Assembly (NCBI GenBank): GCA_003640385.1
Contig: RCAB01000574.1
Location: 1-36,383 of the forward strand
DNA length: 36,383 nt
Direction of reading: 5' to 3'
Source: Setaria digitata
Lineage: Eukaryota; Nematoda; Chromadorea; Rhabditida; Setariidae
Position numbers and translations under genes: made by a program. Shown one piece after another: positions 1-12,708 of the stretch (positions are counted from its first letter, which is position 1; each line of letters begins with the position of its first letter). The notes under the pieces are model-generated. The model did no database searches. It was not told the origin of the DNA and was given only the letters and a program-made list of their open reading frames with translations.

Positions 1-3000
1 AAAAAAAAAAAAATGAAATCCTGCTACCAATGGGATTGATGGATATCATTTAAATAAAATGCAACAATACTAACTTTTGTTGTTTTTTTCATTTGTACTA
101 TGCCAAAACGCATGAGTCGAGACTGTTTACCAGAATCATGCTTCTTCTTCACTTCTTCAAACAAGCGACGTCTTTTCCTACTGCGTCGGGCAAATTCTTT
201 TTGTAATACTTTCACATTATTTACAATTTCATTTTTATCCTACAAATAAGAAAGTTAAGGACTATTTTCAAAATTAGAAAAAAGGTTTGTATAGTACAAG
301 TTGACTACTAACCTCGACATTATTAGGACACAGAATAATTTGCGAAGGATCCCATGAAGGTTGCGCCTCTGGTTCAATTTCTCCTTTTTCCCCAATGAAA
401 TCCTGTCCCAGCTCCTCGTTTTGGACCCATAAGAATTTCTTCACACCCCAAGTAATGATATCTCGCAATTGCCGACAGACCTCATTTTTTGCGCCAATTA
501 GAAGAATCGCTAGTTCTGCAAACAATTCATAAAGCTTTAAAAAAACTATTTGCGAAAGATTTAAAACAAAAAATAAAGTGAGCTCCTCTACATATATTAC
601 CGTTATGATTGATTTGTTTCTTTAAATAAAATTTGTGCGCTGGAAGCATTAGCCAACCTTTCTTAGAATTGGTTTTATCCAATTTATGATTCATTTTGAT
701 CTCGTCTAAGACTTTAAGAAGTACTTTCCATTTCGGTGGCTCTAAAAATCTTTTCTTTAATCCTTCAGACACAATTTAAAAACAGACGAATACAAACATT
801 CTTAGCATTATGTTTGTAAGAACGATGATCTTAAGCTAATAACACCCAGACCAGTTGCTCAATTCAACCGAATTCTGAAAAGATGACACATGGACCGTGC
901 ATATAGCAGAAATGAAATTATGAAAAACAACACGGAGATTCAGGACAGTCATGTTTGGACTATTGGATCTAAACATTCTCGATAAAATTTCATTAGAAGC
1001 TAAAGCAAATTAGAGTGATTGGCTTACCTAGAACGGTTCGTCCTGTATCAGATTTAATTCTACATAACTTGTCTACTTCTGCAAACAGCTTCGAAGATGT
1101 CTGCGTGAATAACCAACCACTATTGGTTGTTATCAGCTAAAAAATTTTACCTAGATATTCAACTCAGGATTTTAAAGAATCCAAATCAATAATTAGGAAC
1201 TGTTAGGCATTAAAAGGCATTAACTAAAAATATCAAAAATATTTGGGAGGTGGGGAAGGGGGAAGGGCGAACTTTAACCAATCTACAAAATACTTCAAAC
1301 TAATACTAAAACTTACATCTTTACTATTTCTAATTTCACTCAAACAATAATAAAGTGTAATCGGGTCCAGTTCTTCAGCCTGAAATATCAAATTCCCATC
1401 ATAAACTTTCAAGTTTCTAAAAGTTCACAAATACATTCAAAAAACTTCCCGTATTTCTTACCTTGTAGAGTAGATTTCGAAGTTGTTTAAGATCCGCTAG
1501 AAGGCGCTGTTGTTTTTCAGTGATGGAGAACTGCCGTCCTTGGAGTTGTATTTCTAATGCAGAAAGCAAAAGACCAGCAGCTGGCTGCATACTTTCTTCC
1601 TCTAATGCAGTCTAGAAACATGCATGTAATAGTGAATTTTTAAATAGAAAAAGCAAGTTCATATATTTTCTACAAACTTACGTCAGTTGGCACTGCAGTT
1701 TGTTTTAATTCTCGAACACAAGTACGTATTATGTCCACTAAAATCGATTGAACTCTTCGCATCGCATGCGGCAAATCAGGTGATATTTCTATCATATGTG
1801 GCTGAAAATAACTTTCTAACTCCTTCTATTTCTGCAAATTAAAAAAGTAATAGTAACCCAGTGCGGCGGTTCTCAATTTTCACTAAGAAGAAAAATATTT
1901 CATTGCTCTATTGCTCCCTCGAAATAAAAAGAAATACGTTCGTATTTGTAAATATTATCTGTGCATATTAATAGTAAATACTTACAGAACATGAATCCAA
2001 TGAACTTTTCACATCAACATCAAACCTCGGCAAAAGTCTAACTCTTCGAACATACAATCGATTTAATAATCGTTGCAAAACGCCCATACCACATAATGCG
2101 CCTGGATTGTCACTAAAGAAAAGAATTATACATTGCTTCACTATAACAAAAAAATTCGCATAAGCAGCGTTTCCAAAATATAGCGACCTGAATGCTTTGA
2201 CGAAACCATCCGCCTTCTTTTCACGATACAAACGAAGAATAAATGACTCTTGAAATCCACTGAGTAGTCTAGAAATTAATTGTCTTAACCTTTCGTTCCA
2301 TTTCTAGAACCTCATATAAAATCGCATTATCGATGACATTAAAATGTTGGACTATTTCTCATTACGAAACAAATCAGAGAGTAACGAACTGATGTGCTCG
2401 GTAAACAATAATTCCTGCTACATGCTTCACTGGAACGCGTTCTTGTAAAAGATCAAGCATTAAAATCCGTGAGGTAATAAAATGCACTCCTCCTTCCATA
2501 TACAGTGATTCCCTGAGCAAAACATGCCAAAGAATAGTATGCAAAAGAAGAACTATAGTAACTTTAGCATTCTTGAAAAAGGAACTGAGTTATAACAACG
2601 CTAACAAGCGAAACTTCAATAACACTATCATTATCATTTCAGTTCTCTATGCTTCTACCACACTAACCTGTCTTTTATTGAGCAGTCCGCTGTGATGATC
2701 TTTGGAGGACATTTTACTTTAGGATCACGTAAACATGAAAAAAAATATGCCTAAAATTTCAAAAATTTTTTAGCTAGCTGCTGCTAATGTGGTTATTGTA
2801 TTTATCAAGCAGAAAGATTGGAATAAAATCCCCAGAAATGATAATGCTGAAAATAATCAGAAAATGACTCCTTCCGAAGATTCCTTGTAAAAGTTAAACA
2901 AAATAGTCTTGAATGCTACTAACATCATCCTGTGGAGTTGTATTGATAACAAATACCAACAATTGCGGATCAGAGTACAAGTGTAAATGGTGAAGTATCA

Positions 3001-3250
3001 AACGTTCCAATCCCAAACCACTGAAATATGAAAGTTAAACGTGAAGTATGCCAAGAATTATGAAGATAGCATACCTGGCAAGAACGAAGAGCACGTCATC
3101 GGCGTAAGTATCGAGCATAACATTCCTCTCAAACTCGAGCAACTCAATCATTTCTTCGCTGCTACCCGAATCCGACTTCTTTGCACACCTAGCAAGATCT
3201 CGTTCTTGATCTGAACAAGTCACCTCGCCTTTCACTTCGTTTATATTCAT
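1..3250 (-). CDS. xpf-1: XPF/ERCC4-type DNA repair endonuclease, N-terminal part (runs off left edge)
   Basis: XPF pairs with ERCC1 as the 5' nuclease of nucleotide excision and crosslink repair. Only the inactive helicase-like half is here. Exons read on minus: 3250-3075, 3020-2924, 2750-2668, 2512-2390, 2268-2188, 2112-1986, 1801-1682, 1611-1462, 1379-1317, 1100-1028, 762-658, 515-313, 239-75; phases join cleanly to give 522 residues. Family landmarks: ELLEFER near residue 37, GIIVYRAH near 155, a KKADGFVKAFRS stretch, VRRVRLLPRF, and CRQLRDIIT near 411 followed by a basic linker. The ERCC4 nuclease motif and helix-hairpin-helix lie beyond base 1. The start ATG at 3250 is two bases after a GATTTTAG acceptor, suggesting trans-splicing. 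Exon 11 has a second in-phase donor at 601. Identity is secure; a few exon edges are less so. Confidence 0.93.
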
Positions 3251-3254
3251 CCCT

Positions 3255-4663
3255 AAAATCTATTTGATAACTGACAAAATCTGCACAAACTTAACGTGTT
3301 TAACGTATTACCGGATGAATTTGAGAATGACTGCCAATTTAGCCGTCCAAAGGCTAAGTATTGTTCAACTCAGCTAGGTCGAAAAAAAAAATGTAGTTAG
3401 CCAGGGCATAACATTACCACCGTAGTATCTTTGAAAAATGAAAAGCTGTTTTTTTGTTTTTTCTAGATTCTTTTAAGATACTCTCAACTGTCTATTCTGT
3501 TTGCGTTTTAATGAAGGACAGAAGGAAAGCGAAGGGAAAAACAACGAAAACAACGAACTTCTCAGACTGTGAAAGGGCTAATAAAGTTTGTGCCTAAGGA
3601 ATGCAGTATAATTTATAAATAAGAGATGGAATCCCAACAGTTTCTAAATTCAATTACACTACATATTTTGTCTGTATGAGTATATTTTTTTATTCGGACG
3701 AAATGAGCAGTAAAGTGAATAATTATAAAGGGTGATAATGAAAAACTGATATATTTGTAAATGAAATGCTTAAATTCATATATCATGAAAGTTATAGTGT
3801 TATAGCCAGAAGCAGCTTCAGACTTGTCTTAGACACATTTTATCCTGTAGGAATAGAATGAATAACTATCCTGTAGGAATAGAACTAAATATCCCACAAA
3901 GGAATCATTTCAATTTCATAATAACCTAACAATATTAGCAATATATCACGCATTCAAATAATATAAACCAGATAATATGCATACGAAAATGAAACAGAGA
4001 TACGATAATTCCCACATTGTAAGTCTGTCCCATTCCACTTGTATTGTAACGACATATTGTAACTACTTCTGCTGTAAAGATAAAAAACTAAGTTCAGGAT
4101 TTAATGAAGCATTATCAAAAGGACGGATGGAAATTAATTGGCCTTTGCAGAAGCGAATTAATTTGCCAACTAATGTTTTCTTCGGACAGCAGTCTTTCCA
4201 TTCTGAGGAGTGGAACTGAGCTATGGAAGTATCTCGTTCTTCTAATAATTCGTACGACTAACTGATACATGATGGATGAAAATTTCTTCATTGACACATC
4301 TTTTATGTTTTCTCATTTGGTTTCGTATGCTCCACATACTTTATTCGCTGGCAATGCTTTATCTAAAATTATTGCGAAGTAATTTGAAGCATTTATTAAA
4401 TAAAATGAACAATTTTAAAAAGAGATCATTCCGAAAATATGAGGTCGTGTTAAGCTTAAACTCGTCTCTCATATCACTAAGAACAGGAGATTTGGTTACT
4501 AAATCGTTTCTCACTTTGTGCAGAAAAATAAAGTAGCTCATACTTTTATCTCAGTGATTATTTACTGTTTCTCTGAAAATCCGCCTTAAGTTTAGGATTT
4601 TTTCTTTTTTTTTTCAGGAAGTTCTCAACAACAGACATTTATCTTCCAAAAAAAAGAGGCAAA
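3255..4663. other. Intergenic, ETHE1 3' side to xpf 5' side
   Basis: AT-rich spacer between two minus-strand genes, so it should hold the ETHE1 3' UTR and the xpf upstream region. A minus-strand AATAAA (TTTATT on plus) lies at 4392-4397, about 270 bases past the ETHE1 stop. Short ORFs of 60-86 codons occur on both strands but none resembles a known family. A possible two-exon minus candidate is described in the findings. Confidence 0.5.
3841..3884. repeat. Short 26-base direct repeat
   Basis: The 18-base string TATCCTGTAGGAATAGAA occurs at 3841 and again at 3867, a 26-base period. It lies in the spacer between ETHE1 and xpf and appears to be a simple local duplication. Confidence 0.85.
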
Positions 4664-6558
4664 TTAACCAATTTGTTTTGGATATGGTAGTTTAAGATTT
4701 TTCATGAGAATCACAAAGTCTTCCAAAGTTTGCGTTAATCTTGGATTATACTTCTTTTCTTCACCAACAGTTGTCAGCAGAAAACCCTGTGAATATTCCA
4801 TAATTCTTTTAAATCTTTCTATCAATGTCTATTCAAAAATTTCTTTGGTTTATAATTGATTTTCCAAAATTTTGCATGCTTGTAATCTGTCATCATCTTA
4901 CGTAAGATAATTTTACAATGTAAAAAAAAAAGTATGCACTGAATAAATACAGTCTTTCACCACCAGCATTGTTGGCTATTCCTTTTAACTTAGTTTTTAA
5001 GTATTTATTTTTCAAAACTCTAGCCATTTCAAAATACCTTGTAATCATGAGCTGGATACAACAGGAAATCATCAGGTAAACTGAAGATTTTCTCATGTAT
5101 TGACTTATATAGCGTTATCGAATTTCCTGCAAACTAGAAAATTCTTGCACTAGAAATCTCATTATAAATATGTAAGTAACATTTTGCTATTTTTGAGTAG
5201 CAATTCGATTAACTAAAAGAGAAAGACGAGAGTCTGAAGCACAGGACAAGATTTTTTTCACTTCTGTTATCAGCATTCATCACCATACATATAAGCTGAA
5301 TCGACTAGATATTTCGATGCCTTGGTGATTTAATGTTCCCATATCAATTAAGGAAATGAATAATGCCCTAACCAATATAGAACTTCTAACTTTTTAGAGA
5401 AGCATGAATAAAATCTAAATTTGCAGTGTGCAAAAACTAGCACACCTTCTTGAAAATCGGTACGTCCACATCCTCGTATAAGGAGTGTGTCTCCTGTGAA
5501 AGCTATCCGATGATTATGTGATACATACGTCACACAACCTTGAAAACAACAAGTTCGAAACTGCATTATTCATTTCTCTGCTTTTTAAAACGTTTTCAAT
5601 TCCATCAGCTGACGAGAAATAATTCTTCAAATTGAGATTATCAAACTTCAATTTTATGAAAAGAATGCATCATGATATGGAGTGAGATCCAAAGAAAGAA
5701 GAGCTGATAACATTTAATACAAATTTTGAATTTATCATTGAAGAGGGTAATTCGAAGGTATGAAAATGATATCTTCCAATGATAACTAATTTAACCAACT
5801 TACAAAGGAAAGACCATCTTGAGAAGAAATACCTCATAAATTAACTTACCACTAGTATGTCCTGGTGTTGTACGAACTTCCACTTTCTGATCGCCAAATT
5901 CCAATATCTGTCCCTCATCGACTAGCACATCTGCATAACCACCAGCATGTTTTGATAACACAGACTTCATCTGTGGAAAAATACATTTCAATTTGCCGGT
6001 ACCAGTAATATGATCAGCATGAAGATGTGTATTGGCACCATATATTGGATCCAAATTTAATTCTTTGATAAGCTAAAATCCAATTATTTATACACTGATA
6101 AGGAATTAATGTGCACGGTGCGATGACTGATTGATATCTTTTAACAGTAAAAAAAGTTTGAAAAGGAATAGAAGTCACTAAATTACTTGTAGTAGACAAA
6201 AATTCACAACTAGGAATTTCAAAATAGAAAACAAAACTGAACCAAAATTAAGCATCAAATTACCTTTGCATCTCGTTCAACAGTTTCCAGTACAGGATCT
6301 ATTATTATCGCTTTTCCACTCATGGAACATCCTAACAAGTAGGTGTAGGTACATGATACTGATTCGAATAGCTAAAATATACATTGATATCACTTGAATA
6401 TGAAATATGATTATTTCGACATTATTACCATGATTTTCAAATTTAAACTAATTGCTCAAAATGTTGAAAACTTTTTCAGTTGTTGGAAAATATTTTAACG
6501 GGATGAATTTGTTTGAAAAGATTTTTTTTACCTGACGGAAAATTAATTCCTTCCTCAT
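4664..6558 (-). CDS. ethe-1: ETHE1-type persulfide dioxygenase (metallo-beta-lactamase fold)
   Basis: ETHE1 oxidises glutathione persulfide to sulfite in sulfide detoxification, using one iron. Exons on minus: 6558-6532, 6371-6264, 6072-5850, 5538-5446, 5126-5038, 4786-4664; all phases agree, giving 220 residues and a TAA stop. Motifs seen: THLHADH with H61, H63, D65, H66; PGH with H117; GD with D136; GCGRTDF; PAHDY with H177. By comparison with the family, H61, H117 and D136 are the expected iron ligands. The start MRKELIFRQ joins directly to LFESVSC, which matches the human ILLRQMFEPVSC region, so no mitochondrial presequence is encoded. An in-frame TGA lies just upstream of the ATG, and a TTTGCAG acceptor ends at 6589. 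The C terminus is shorter than in the human protein. Confidence 0.95.
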
Positions 6559-6590
6559 GTCGAGAGCAATTCACTACTGCAGGAAGTTCT

Positions 6591-8160
6591 GCAAATACAG
6601 CAATTCTTTTGTTTTGTTTTCTGATAAAGTTTCGAATAATGGTGCTACTGAACTCGGAAATGCGAACTTCATTAAATGCTTCAATCTAATTTTTTATAAA
6701 TTTCTTTAAAATACAGGTAAATTATTACTATGAGAAGTATAACAAAACGGTGATAACTCCTATCAAGGACCAATTTTCATCAGCTTAATAACATGGCATT
6801 AAGATAAATATTTAAATGATATTTAAGTTTTATTTAAAAACAGCACACTACAAATTGACAAAGGTATTTGTTTTTAAATAACTAATCAGAACCTTGAAAT
6901 TGACATTCGAAAATTGTGTAACTTTTTTAGAAATTTTAACATTAATCTTCTTCATTCTGTTGCTTAAATTTTCTATCTGACATTTATTTAGCATTTTTAA
7001 CATACATTTATTGGTTTAAATTTTCCTTCTATTTAACGTTTTACATCAATTTTTCCTTATTTTTCATTTTGTTTCTTTCTAACAAATAAATAATAGTGCA
7101 CATAAATTAGTGGTTTATGTTAATTATCAGTAACTATCATGTCCTTCATTCATTAATCTTTAACCAATTAACAATCGGTTCTTTTTAACATTATTTGCTG
7201 ATAATTGATATTTTCAATCTTCAAAATTTATCTAAGCATAGAAATCATTAACTAACTCACGCTAACATGCAAAATGCATGTCAATATGGAGAAGTGAATA
7301 ATTCCTCGTAATTCACATTAAAGAATTAAACAAAACATGGAAGAAATAATTAGAAAACCGTAAACGAATTCGGAAAGGTCATTTCCAAAACACAACGAAT
7401 AACAGAATAGCCTGTTGACAGCGAACTGGACAATGTGAGCATTGTAGTCTGTGGTGTTACCTCAGGTGGTGTGGTGGTGCGTCGCTCTGCTTCACTGATT
7501 AACTGCTTCATATAATTGTTATGAATTTTAGCCACGTCTGATGTCGGAACTTTATCATGCCGTTTGTTGTTATTTTATAGTTTCGTTTAGGATTTACTAT
7601 TCTATTTCTCAGATTCGCCAAGTTTAAATTTCCTTATTTACTTCTCAGATTTGTCGGTGTAAATTTACTTATTTACTGCCAAATTCAAATGACTGATTAT
7701 TGTATGAGTGCATCATTGTATAATACGATTGATATTGTTTGGAATTATCTAACGCAGTAATACGTCGATTATTTTCAACAGTATGCCTTCACTTATCGAC
7801 AGTTCTACACTTTCTACTAACGCAAAAAAAGTATGAATATATATATATATATTTTTTTTGGCCTATATTTCAAACAATATTCAGTTTTTGGTGGAACCGT
7901 GTTGCTAATTTCAAAAACCGAAATCTTAGTTGAGGAAAAAAGAAATATTGACAAAATGTTCTTACGGTCCACTTATTTGTGTTTACTTGTTAATATCGTT
8001 TCCGATGTAGCCATGAGATATTTTTAATTGTTAGCATTGATTTTATGAGCTTTACTATAAATATATATATATAAAAATAAATATATATAAATATAAAAAT
8101 AAACATATATATATAAATATATATATAGTAAAGTTTTACTGCATATATATATACAGTAAA

Positions 8161-8198
<38 letters not shown>

Positions 8199-8260
8199 TA
8201 TATATATACATATATACAGTAAAGCTATATATATATTTACTGGTAGAAGTGATGTTTTAG
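6591..8260. other. Divergent intergenic region between ETHE1 and TBC1D20
   Basis: About 1.7 kb separates two head-to-head genes and should contain both promoters. It is strongly AT-rich and holds the microsatellite at 8058-8237. A minus-strand open stretch around 7440-7550 ends at a GTAACA donor-like site and starts after a CATCAG acceptor-like site, but I could not link it to either gene or recognise it. No core promoter element could be named with confidence. Confidence 0.45.
8058..8237. repeat. AT dinucleotide microsatellite with AGTAAAG insertions
   Basis: Runs of (AT)n are interrupted by several copies of AGTAAAG or its complement, for example ATACAGTAAAG twice and AGTAAAGTTTTACTG, which is nearly palindromic. 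It sits just upstream of the first recognised TBC1D20 exon. The minus-strand ORF of Tyr/Ile repeats across it is an artefact. Confidence 0.9.
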
Positions 8261-11182
8261 AAAAGTAAAGTGAGCGAAAATGTATTGAAAAATGCGGTCA
8301 GTCGAACATTACAAATTAAGTGCAATCGTATGCGGGCATTTATCGATGAAAATCATGACTCGTTACATTTACATATCAACCAGTTACGACAGTTTGCTTC
8401 ATCTACTGGTGGTACATATTTTGATTCATATTGTGTTTTAATTATTTAGATATTTTCGTAGGTTATGATGTGTTTGAATATCAGGTTATGATTGGTGTTT
8501 CGGCTGTATTCATTAATGTATTACAGGTATGGCTAAAGATATTTGAAGTTATTCTATTTATCTCGAGCTATTTTTTTAGCATTGTTAACTTTTTTTCGTA
8601 GCTAAATTGATCTGTTACTTCACCCAGTCATTTTGTTTGGTTGCGCAAATTTGGACCTAGCCGTACCTTTCACTTTAGCTCATTTTGATATGTTTATCGA
8701 GACTGTTTTAGGGTTTTCAGAATTGGAAGAAATTTTTTTTTTTTTTTTCATTTGGAAAGAGTAGATGGCGAACTTCGTATATATGCAACACATATGAGCG
8801 CCTTCCTTGTTCGTATGTTAAAAATCAAGGTGCTATATATTTTAGGCTTAGTTTTGGATGAAATTCGTAACGTAGTATGGCCAGTTCTGGCATCTTCATT
8901 GGTGCAAGAGTCCTGTAGTGATGCCGAAACAGCGTCAACAATTTCAGATTCTGATTTTGAATCTGCGCACTCTGATTTCGCTACTGAAGAGGACGACTTC
9001 ACGGTTAATTCTGCTCCTGTTATAAGTTCCTAAATATTTCTGTTAGTTATGCATTTTGCTTAGATCCGATTTAAAGTGCACGAATTGTTATTAGAAACAG
9101 TGGCAATACTCGAAATTTTTTCTGCAAAGATTTCAATTTTAAGGATATGTTAAAGAATAATCTGCAAACGGTTTGATATGAAGTTTTAAAGTTTATGAAT
9201 CTAACCATACTTTTCATTTGATTATCTTTTGTTTAGTTTGAACTGTCCTGGAGCTTTTTATTCCTCTGGTATCCAAAAGTACGGATAACATAATATTAAG
9301 TAAATGCGTGATACGGAACATGCATTCATAGTAATAAAATCAAACATAGCTGGAAAACTGTGGATGTCAACGTTTCTTTTCAGTTCCAAGATGGAAGTAA
9401 AAGATATCGATAATATCAGTTCTTTTTAATATATTAACATCGGTATTGAAAAGAGTATTTTAGGTGTCTGTTCCAACGCTGAAGGATTTACAAAATCATC
9501 GGGAATGGAATCAAGTCCAAATGGATGTTCAACGTACGTTGGCACGATTTCCACCTGGCATATCAGATAAAGAACGCAGTATTTTGCAGGAAGATTTAAC
9601 TCCTTTGATTGTGAAAATTCTTTGGAGCTGTCCTCGATTTCATTATTACCAAGGTTATTTTACGAAAAAATTACTTTTGACTAACAGTTTCATTAATTCC
9701 TTTTTGTTCAGAATGTAACATCTATAAATTCCATAAAATTCTAGAAATACACGGCACCGAGCAAAATGCAGCTTTTCATATGGAAATTTGCAGTTATCAT
9801 TTTGTACCAATCTAAAAGTGGAAATTGCTATTTCAGTTGTAGATTTTGGTTCCAAATATTGTACGGGTTGCTGTCACTAATGGTTTTAGAGTTTGTTATA
9901 AGTTTAGCACAATTTGAGGTTTTCATGACGTGTGCCTGACCTTACTATTGGTACTCGGTAATGATAAAGCAGAACATGTTGGCACACTTTTAGCAAATCA
10001 CGGAATCTTTAGAGGGTTTGTTTTTTTGTTTAATAAGTAATATTGTTTTCCTACGTTATTATATTTCGCTTTAATTAATTTCTCTTATTATGCTGTGATT
10101 TATATTGTGAATCTTGATGATTTTCTTTTTCGCTATCAACCACGGCAAAAAAAGCTGTTAATAAAATGCACTACTAAACTATATCTTTATGAAAAGTGTC
10201 TTTAACAGTTGCAATTGAAAAAAACATGCAGTCTTGCGAGGGTGCACATATTTTTGCAAGTTAACATTTGCTGCAATTTTCAGTTACCTTCTGAAAAAGC
10301 TGGAAGATACTGTGCTAAGAGATCTTGATTTAATGCATGTATTGCTTTGGAAAGTTGATGAAGAACTGGAAAAAGTAGTGCGTGCGGTAGAACTAGGATC
10401 ATTATTTGCTTTAAGTTGGCCATTGACGTGGTTTTCACATGCGCTACATCATTATCACCAGGTCTGTTATTCTTCGTTTCTGGACTGTGGAAGATTAATA
10501 CATATTTTGCTTATTTTTTCTTTATTTCTGACTTAATTTCTCAATTTTTCTGAAGCAGATTGGCAGGTTAATATTTTTGTTTGCATTCTGTTTAAAGAAA
10601 ATCTTATAACAGCAAATCATAAATGACAAAAAAAGCTAGGCGAAATGCAATATTCGCTTATTTTCCTTTCAGATTGTTCTTTGTTTCGACTTTTTCCTTG
10701 CTACTCATGCACTTACTCCCATTTTTCTAACTTCGGCTGTCGTTTTATGGCGGAGTAGTGCAATTCTCAACTGCTCTCGAGATATGGCTTCAATCCACCA
10801 CTTGCTGAATGTAATGCCAAGTGATATCCCTGTTCAGGCTCTAATCAACGACGCACAAGACCTGTTTCGGTTATTCGTTCTTCATATATTTCTTGTTTAT
10901 ATGTTCGTTTATTTATACACATTTTCCATAAGGAATTTTATTCTTGATTCTAAAAAGAAAAGAAAAACCTTTATTTAAAGTTTGTTTTTCTATTTAAGGA
11001 TGTTTCCTCCTTCAAGGTTACGTGGTTCATTAATGGAAGACTATCGACATCTTATAAGTGTTAATCAGATACGAAAGCCTTCTCTTCCAAAGTTATCCCT
11101 TCGAAAGTGGTTAGTTGCGGGTACTGCTACTGCTGCAATATATGTTCTCTCCAGATATATGTTTATCACTTCGTCCTATTGA
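8261..11182 (+). CDS. TBC1D20-type Rab GTPase-activating protein, C-terminally membrane anchored
   Basis: TBC1D20 family proteins accelerate GTP hydrolysis on Rab1/Rab18-type GTPases at the ER. Exons: (8261 or 8330)-8411, 8846-9003, 9464-9653, 9919-10015, 10284-10461, 10673-10869, 10999-11182. From ATG 8330 this gives 361 residues with all phases agreeing. Key features: LVLDEIR near 30, an acidic serine-rich insert near 50-75, the arginine finger in QMDVQRT (R104) followed by FPPG, the glutamine finger in HYYQG (Q143), ELGSLFALSWPLTWF, and DMASIHHLL, all matching TBC1D20. A hydrophobic tail at about 338-356 is the likely anchor. The conserved frame stays open back to a TTTTAG acceptor at 8260 and earlier ATGs are out of frame, so a further 5' exon may supply the true start. 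Confidence 0.93.
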
Positions 11183-12708
11183 TATTTCTGAGTACCGTAA
11201 ATTTGAACCTAGTATATCATTCCTGTTTAATATTTTCACTACATTACAACTTAATACGCTATATTTCCTTGAAATTTTTTTTTACTTTGTATATTGCCTT
11301 TTCTTGTTGAGACATTGTGATGAAGTCTTTCAGAGTTATTTAATACTCAGTGTAGACATATGACGGTGGGCAGATTTTTGTTCTCATGTATTAATTTTTT
11401 ACAACGATTTATGAAGGCATCTTTTTGTATAGAAAATATGTTGGAGATTACTTCTATAAATTGTTTGATGAATGATGATGTTGATGGTGAGTAGAATTTG
11501 TTGACACTTATTCGGTACTTTTTTTTTGTATGAATTTCTTGATATCTTTAGCTGCACAAAGTCTTTCCTCTCAAATATTATGCTTGTTTGATTCAGAAAT
11601 AAAACAATATACAAAATCAGTTTATACATATGTATCAGTTTGAGAACAGTTATTCTTAGTTCCAGAGGAAGTTCTCAAGTAGTAAGCTCAGATCATACCA
11701 GTGTAACAATATCAAGCTGATAAGTCTGGAACAGTCCATGACTTGAGTGCATATATATGGTGAAAATTGTTGTAACGGATTGCATATATGCGTTATCAGA
11801 TTGAAATGAACTAAAGATGACAGTTCTACCATTGACAGATCTCTCAAATCATAAAAATTTTTTGTTTCAATAAGCAGCTAACATCACAGATCACTAATCG
11901 TCCTGAATCAATTTCGTAATACTCAGCTACCAAGGATTTTATATGAATAGATTTTAAAAAAAAGAAAAGAGAAAAAGGGTAAAATGTACCGAAAGTTTAA
12001 TTTGGCAAGTTGGAATTACTTCGTAGGTTTCCATTAGTTTTGAATTTTCTTTCTCTTTCCTTACTAATCAAGTTATCTATACATAATTTCGGACTAACTT
12101 TATTTGTCCTACTCTTTCAGTTGAAATAATTAATTGCTCCTGGAATAAATTGATTAAAAGAAGGAAAGAAAGTGTGTACACTGGACAGGCCGTCTGATTC
12201 TTTTTAACCTGTTGTATATGCGACAATAACAGCTACTGCTCTTCACATGAAATGTGATGATAATTAGGAAGTAATAGAGCGAGAAAGGGATGGATGGTAA
12301 AGAGATGATGGCTGTATATACATTTGTCTCGAAACTGGTAATTTTATGGCATAACAACTGGAAGGAATGAGAAGAGAAGGAAGGGACGGGGGAAAAGGAA
12401 GTAAAACGGAAGGTGGCCTTTCATAATTTACTGATATCTCTAATATCATATCACCATTTCTGTCATTATTATTTTAGTTGAGGATGATTGGAATTTTTAT
12501 CAATTTATTATTTTTATTGATACTACTTGATCACATCTATACGTCTCAAGTCATATTCATTCAAAAATTTTCCTGTCAGTTCAGTGAAGTCTAAATTAAA
12601 CTTAAGTTGTGGCGTTGCGGTAAATTTTCAGTTTGTTTCCTGTTAACAACAAAAGGAGGAGAGATTTAATGAACAATTACTGATTGATTTATTTTCAAAT
12701 GTGAAATT
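11183..12708. other. Intergenic between TBC1D20 and the membrane-protein gene
   Basis: AT-rich spacer between two plus-strand genes. It should hold the TBC1D20 3' UTR, with an AATAAA at 11598-11603, and the promoter of the next gene. Small ORFs on both strands lack recognisable homology, splice support or conserved motifs. I see no RNA gene or mobile element in it. Confidence 0.5.
11598..11603 (+). promoter_or_regulatory. Candidate polyadenylation signal of TBC1D20
   Basis: AATAAA about 415 bases after the TGA stop. It is the first canonical hexamer I found downstream of the gene; use is inferred from position only. Confidence 0.4.

Noticed and set aside
7990..8211. 73-codon minus ORF rich in Tyr and Ile
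   Set aside because: Translation of an AT microsatellite.
8748..9002. 84-codon minus ORF rich in Ser, Asp and Glu
   Set aside because: Antisense shadow of TBC1D20 exon 2, whose plus-strand frame matches the family.
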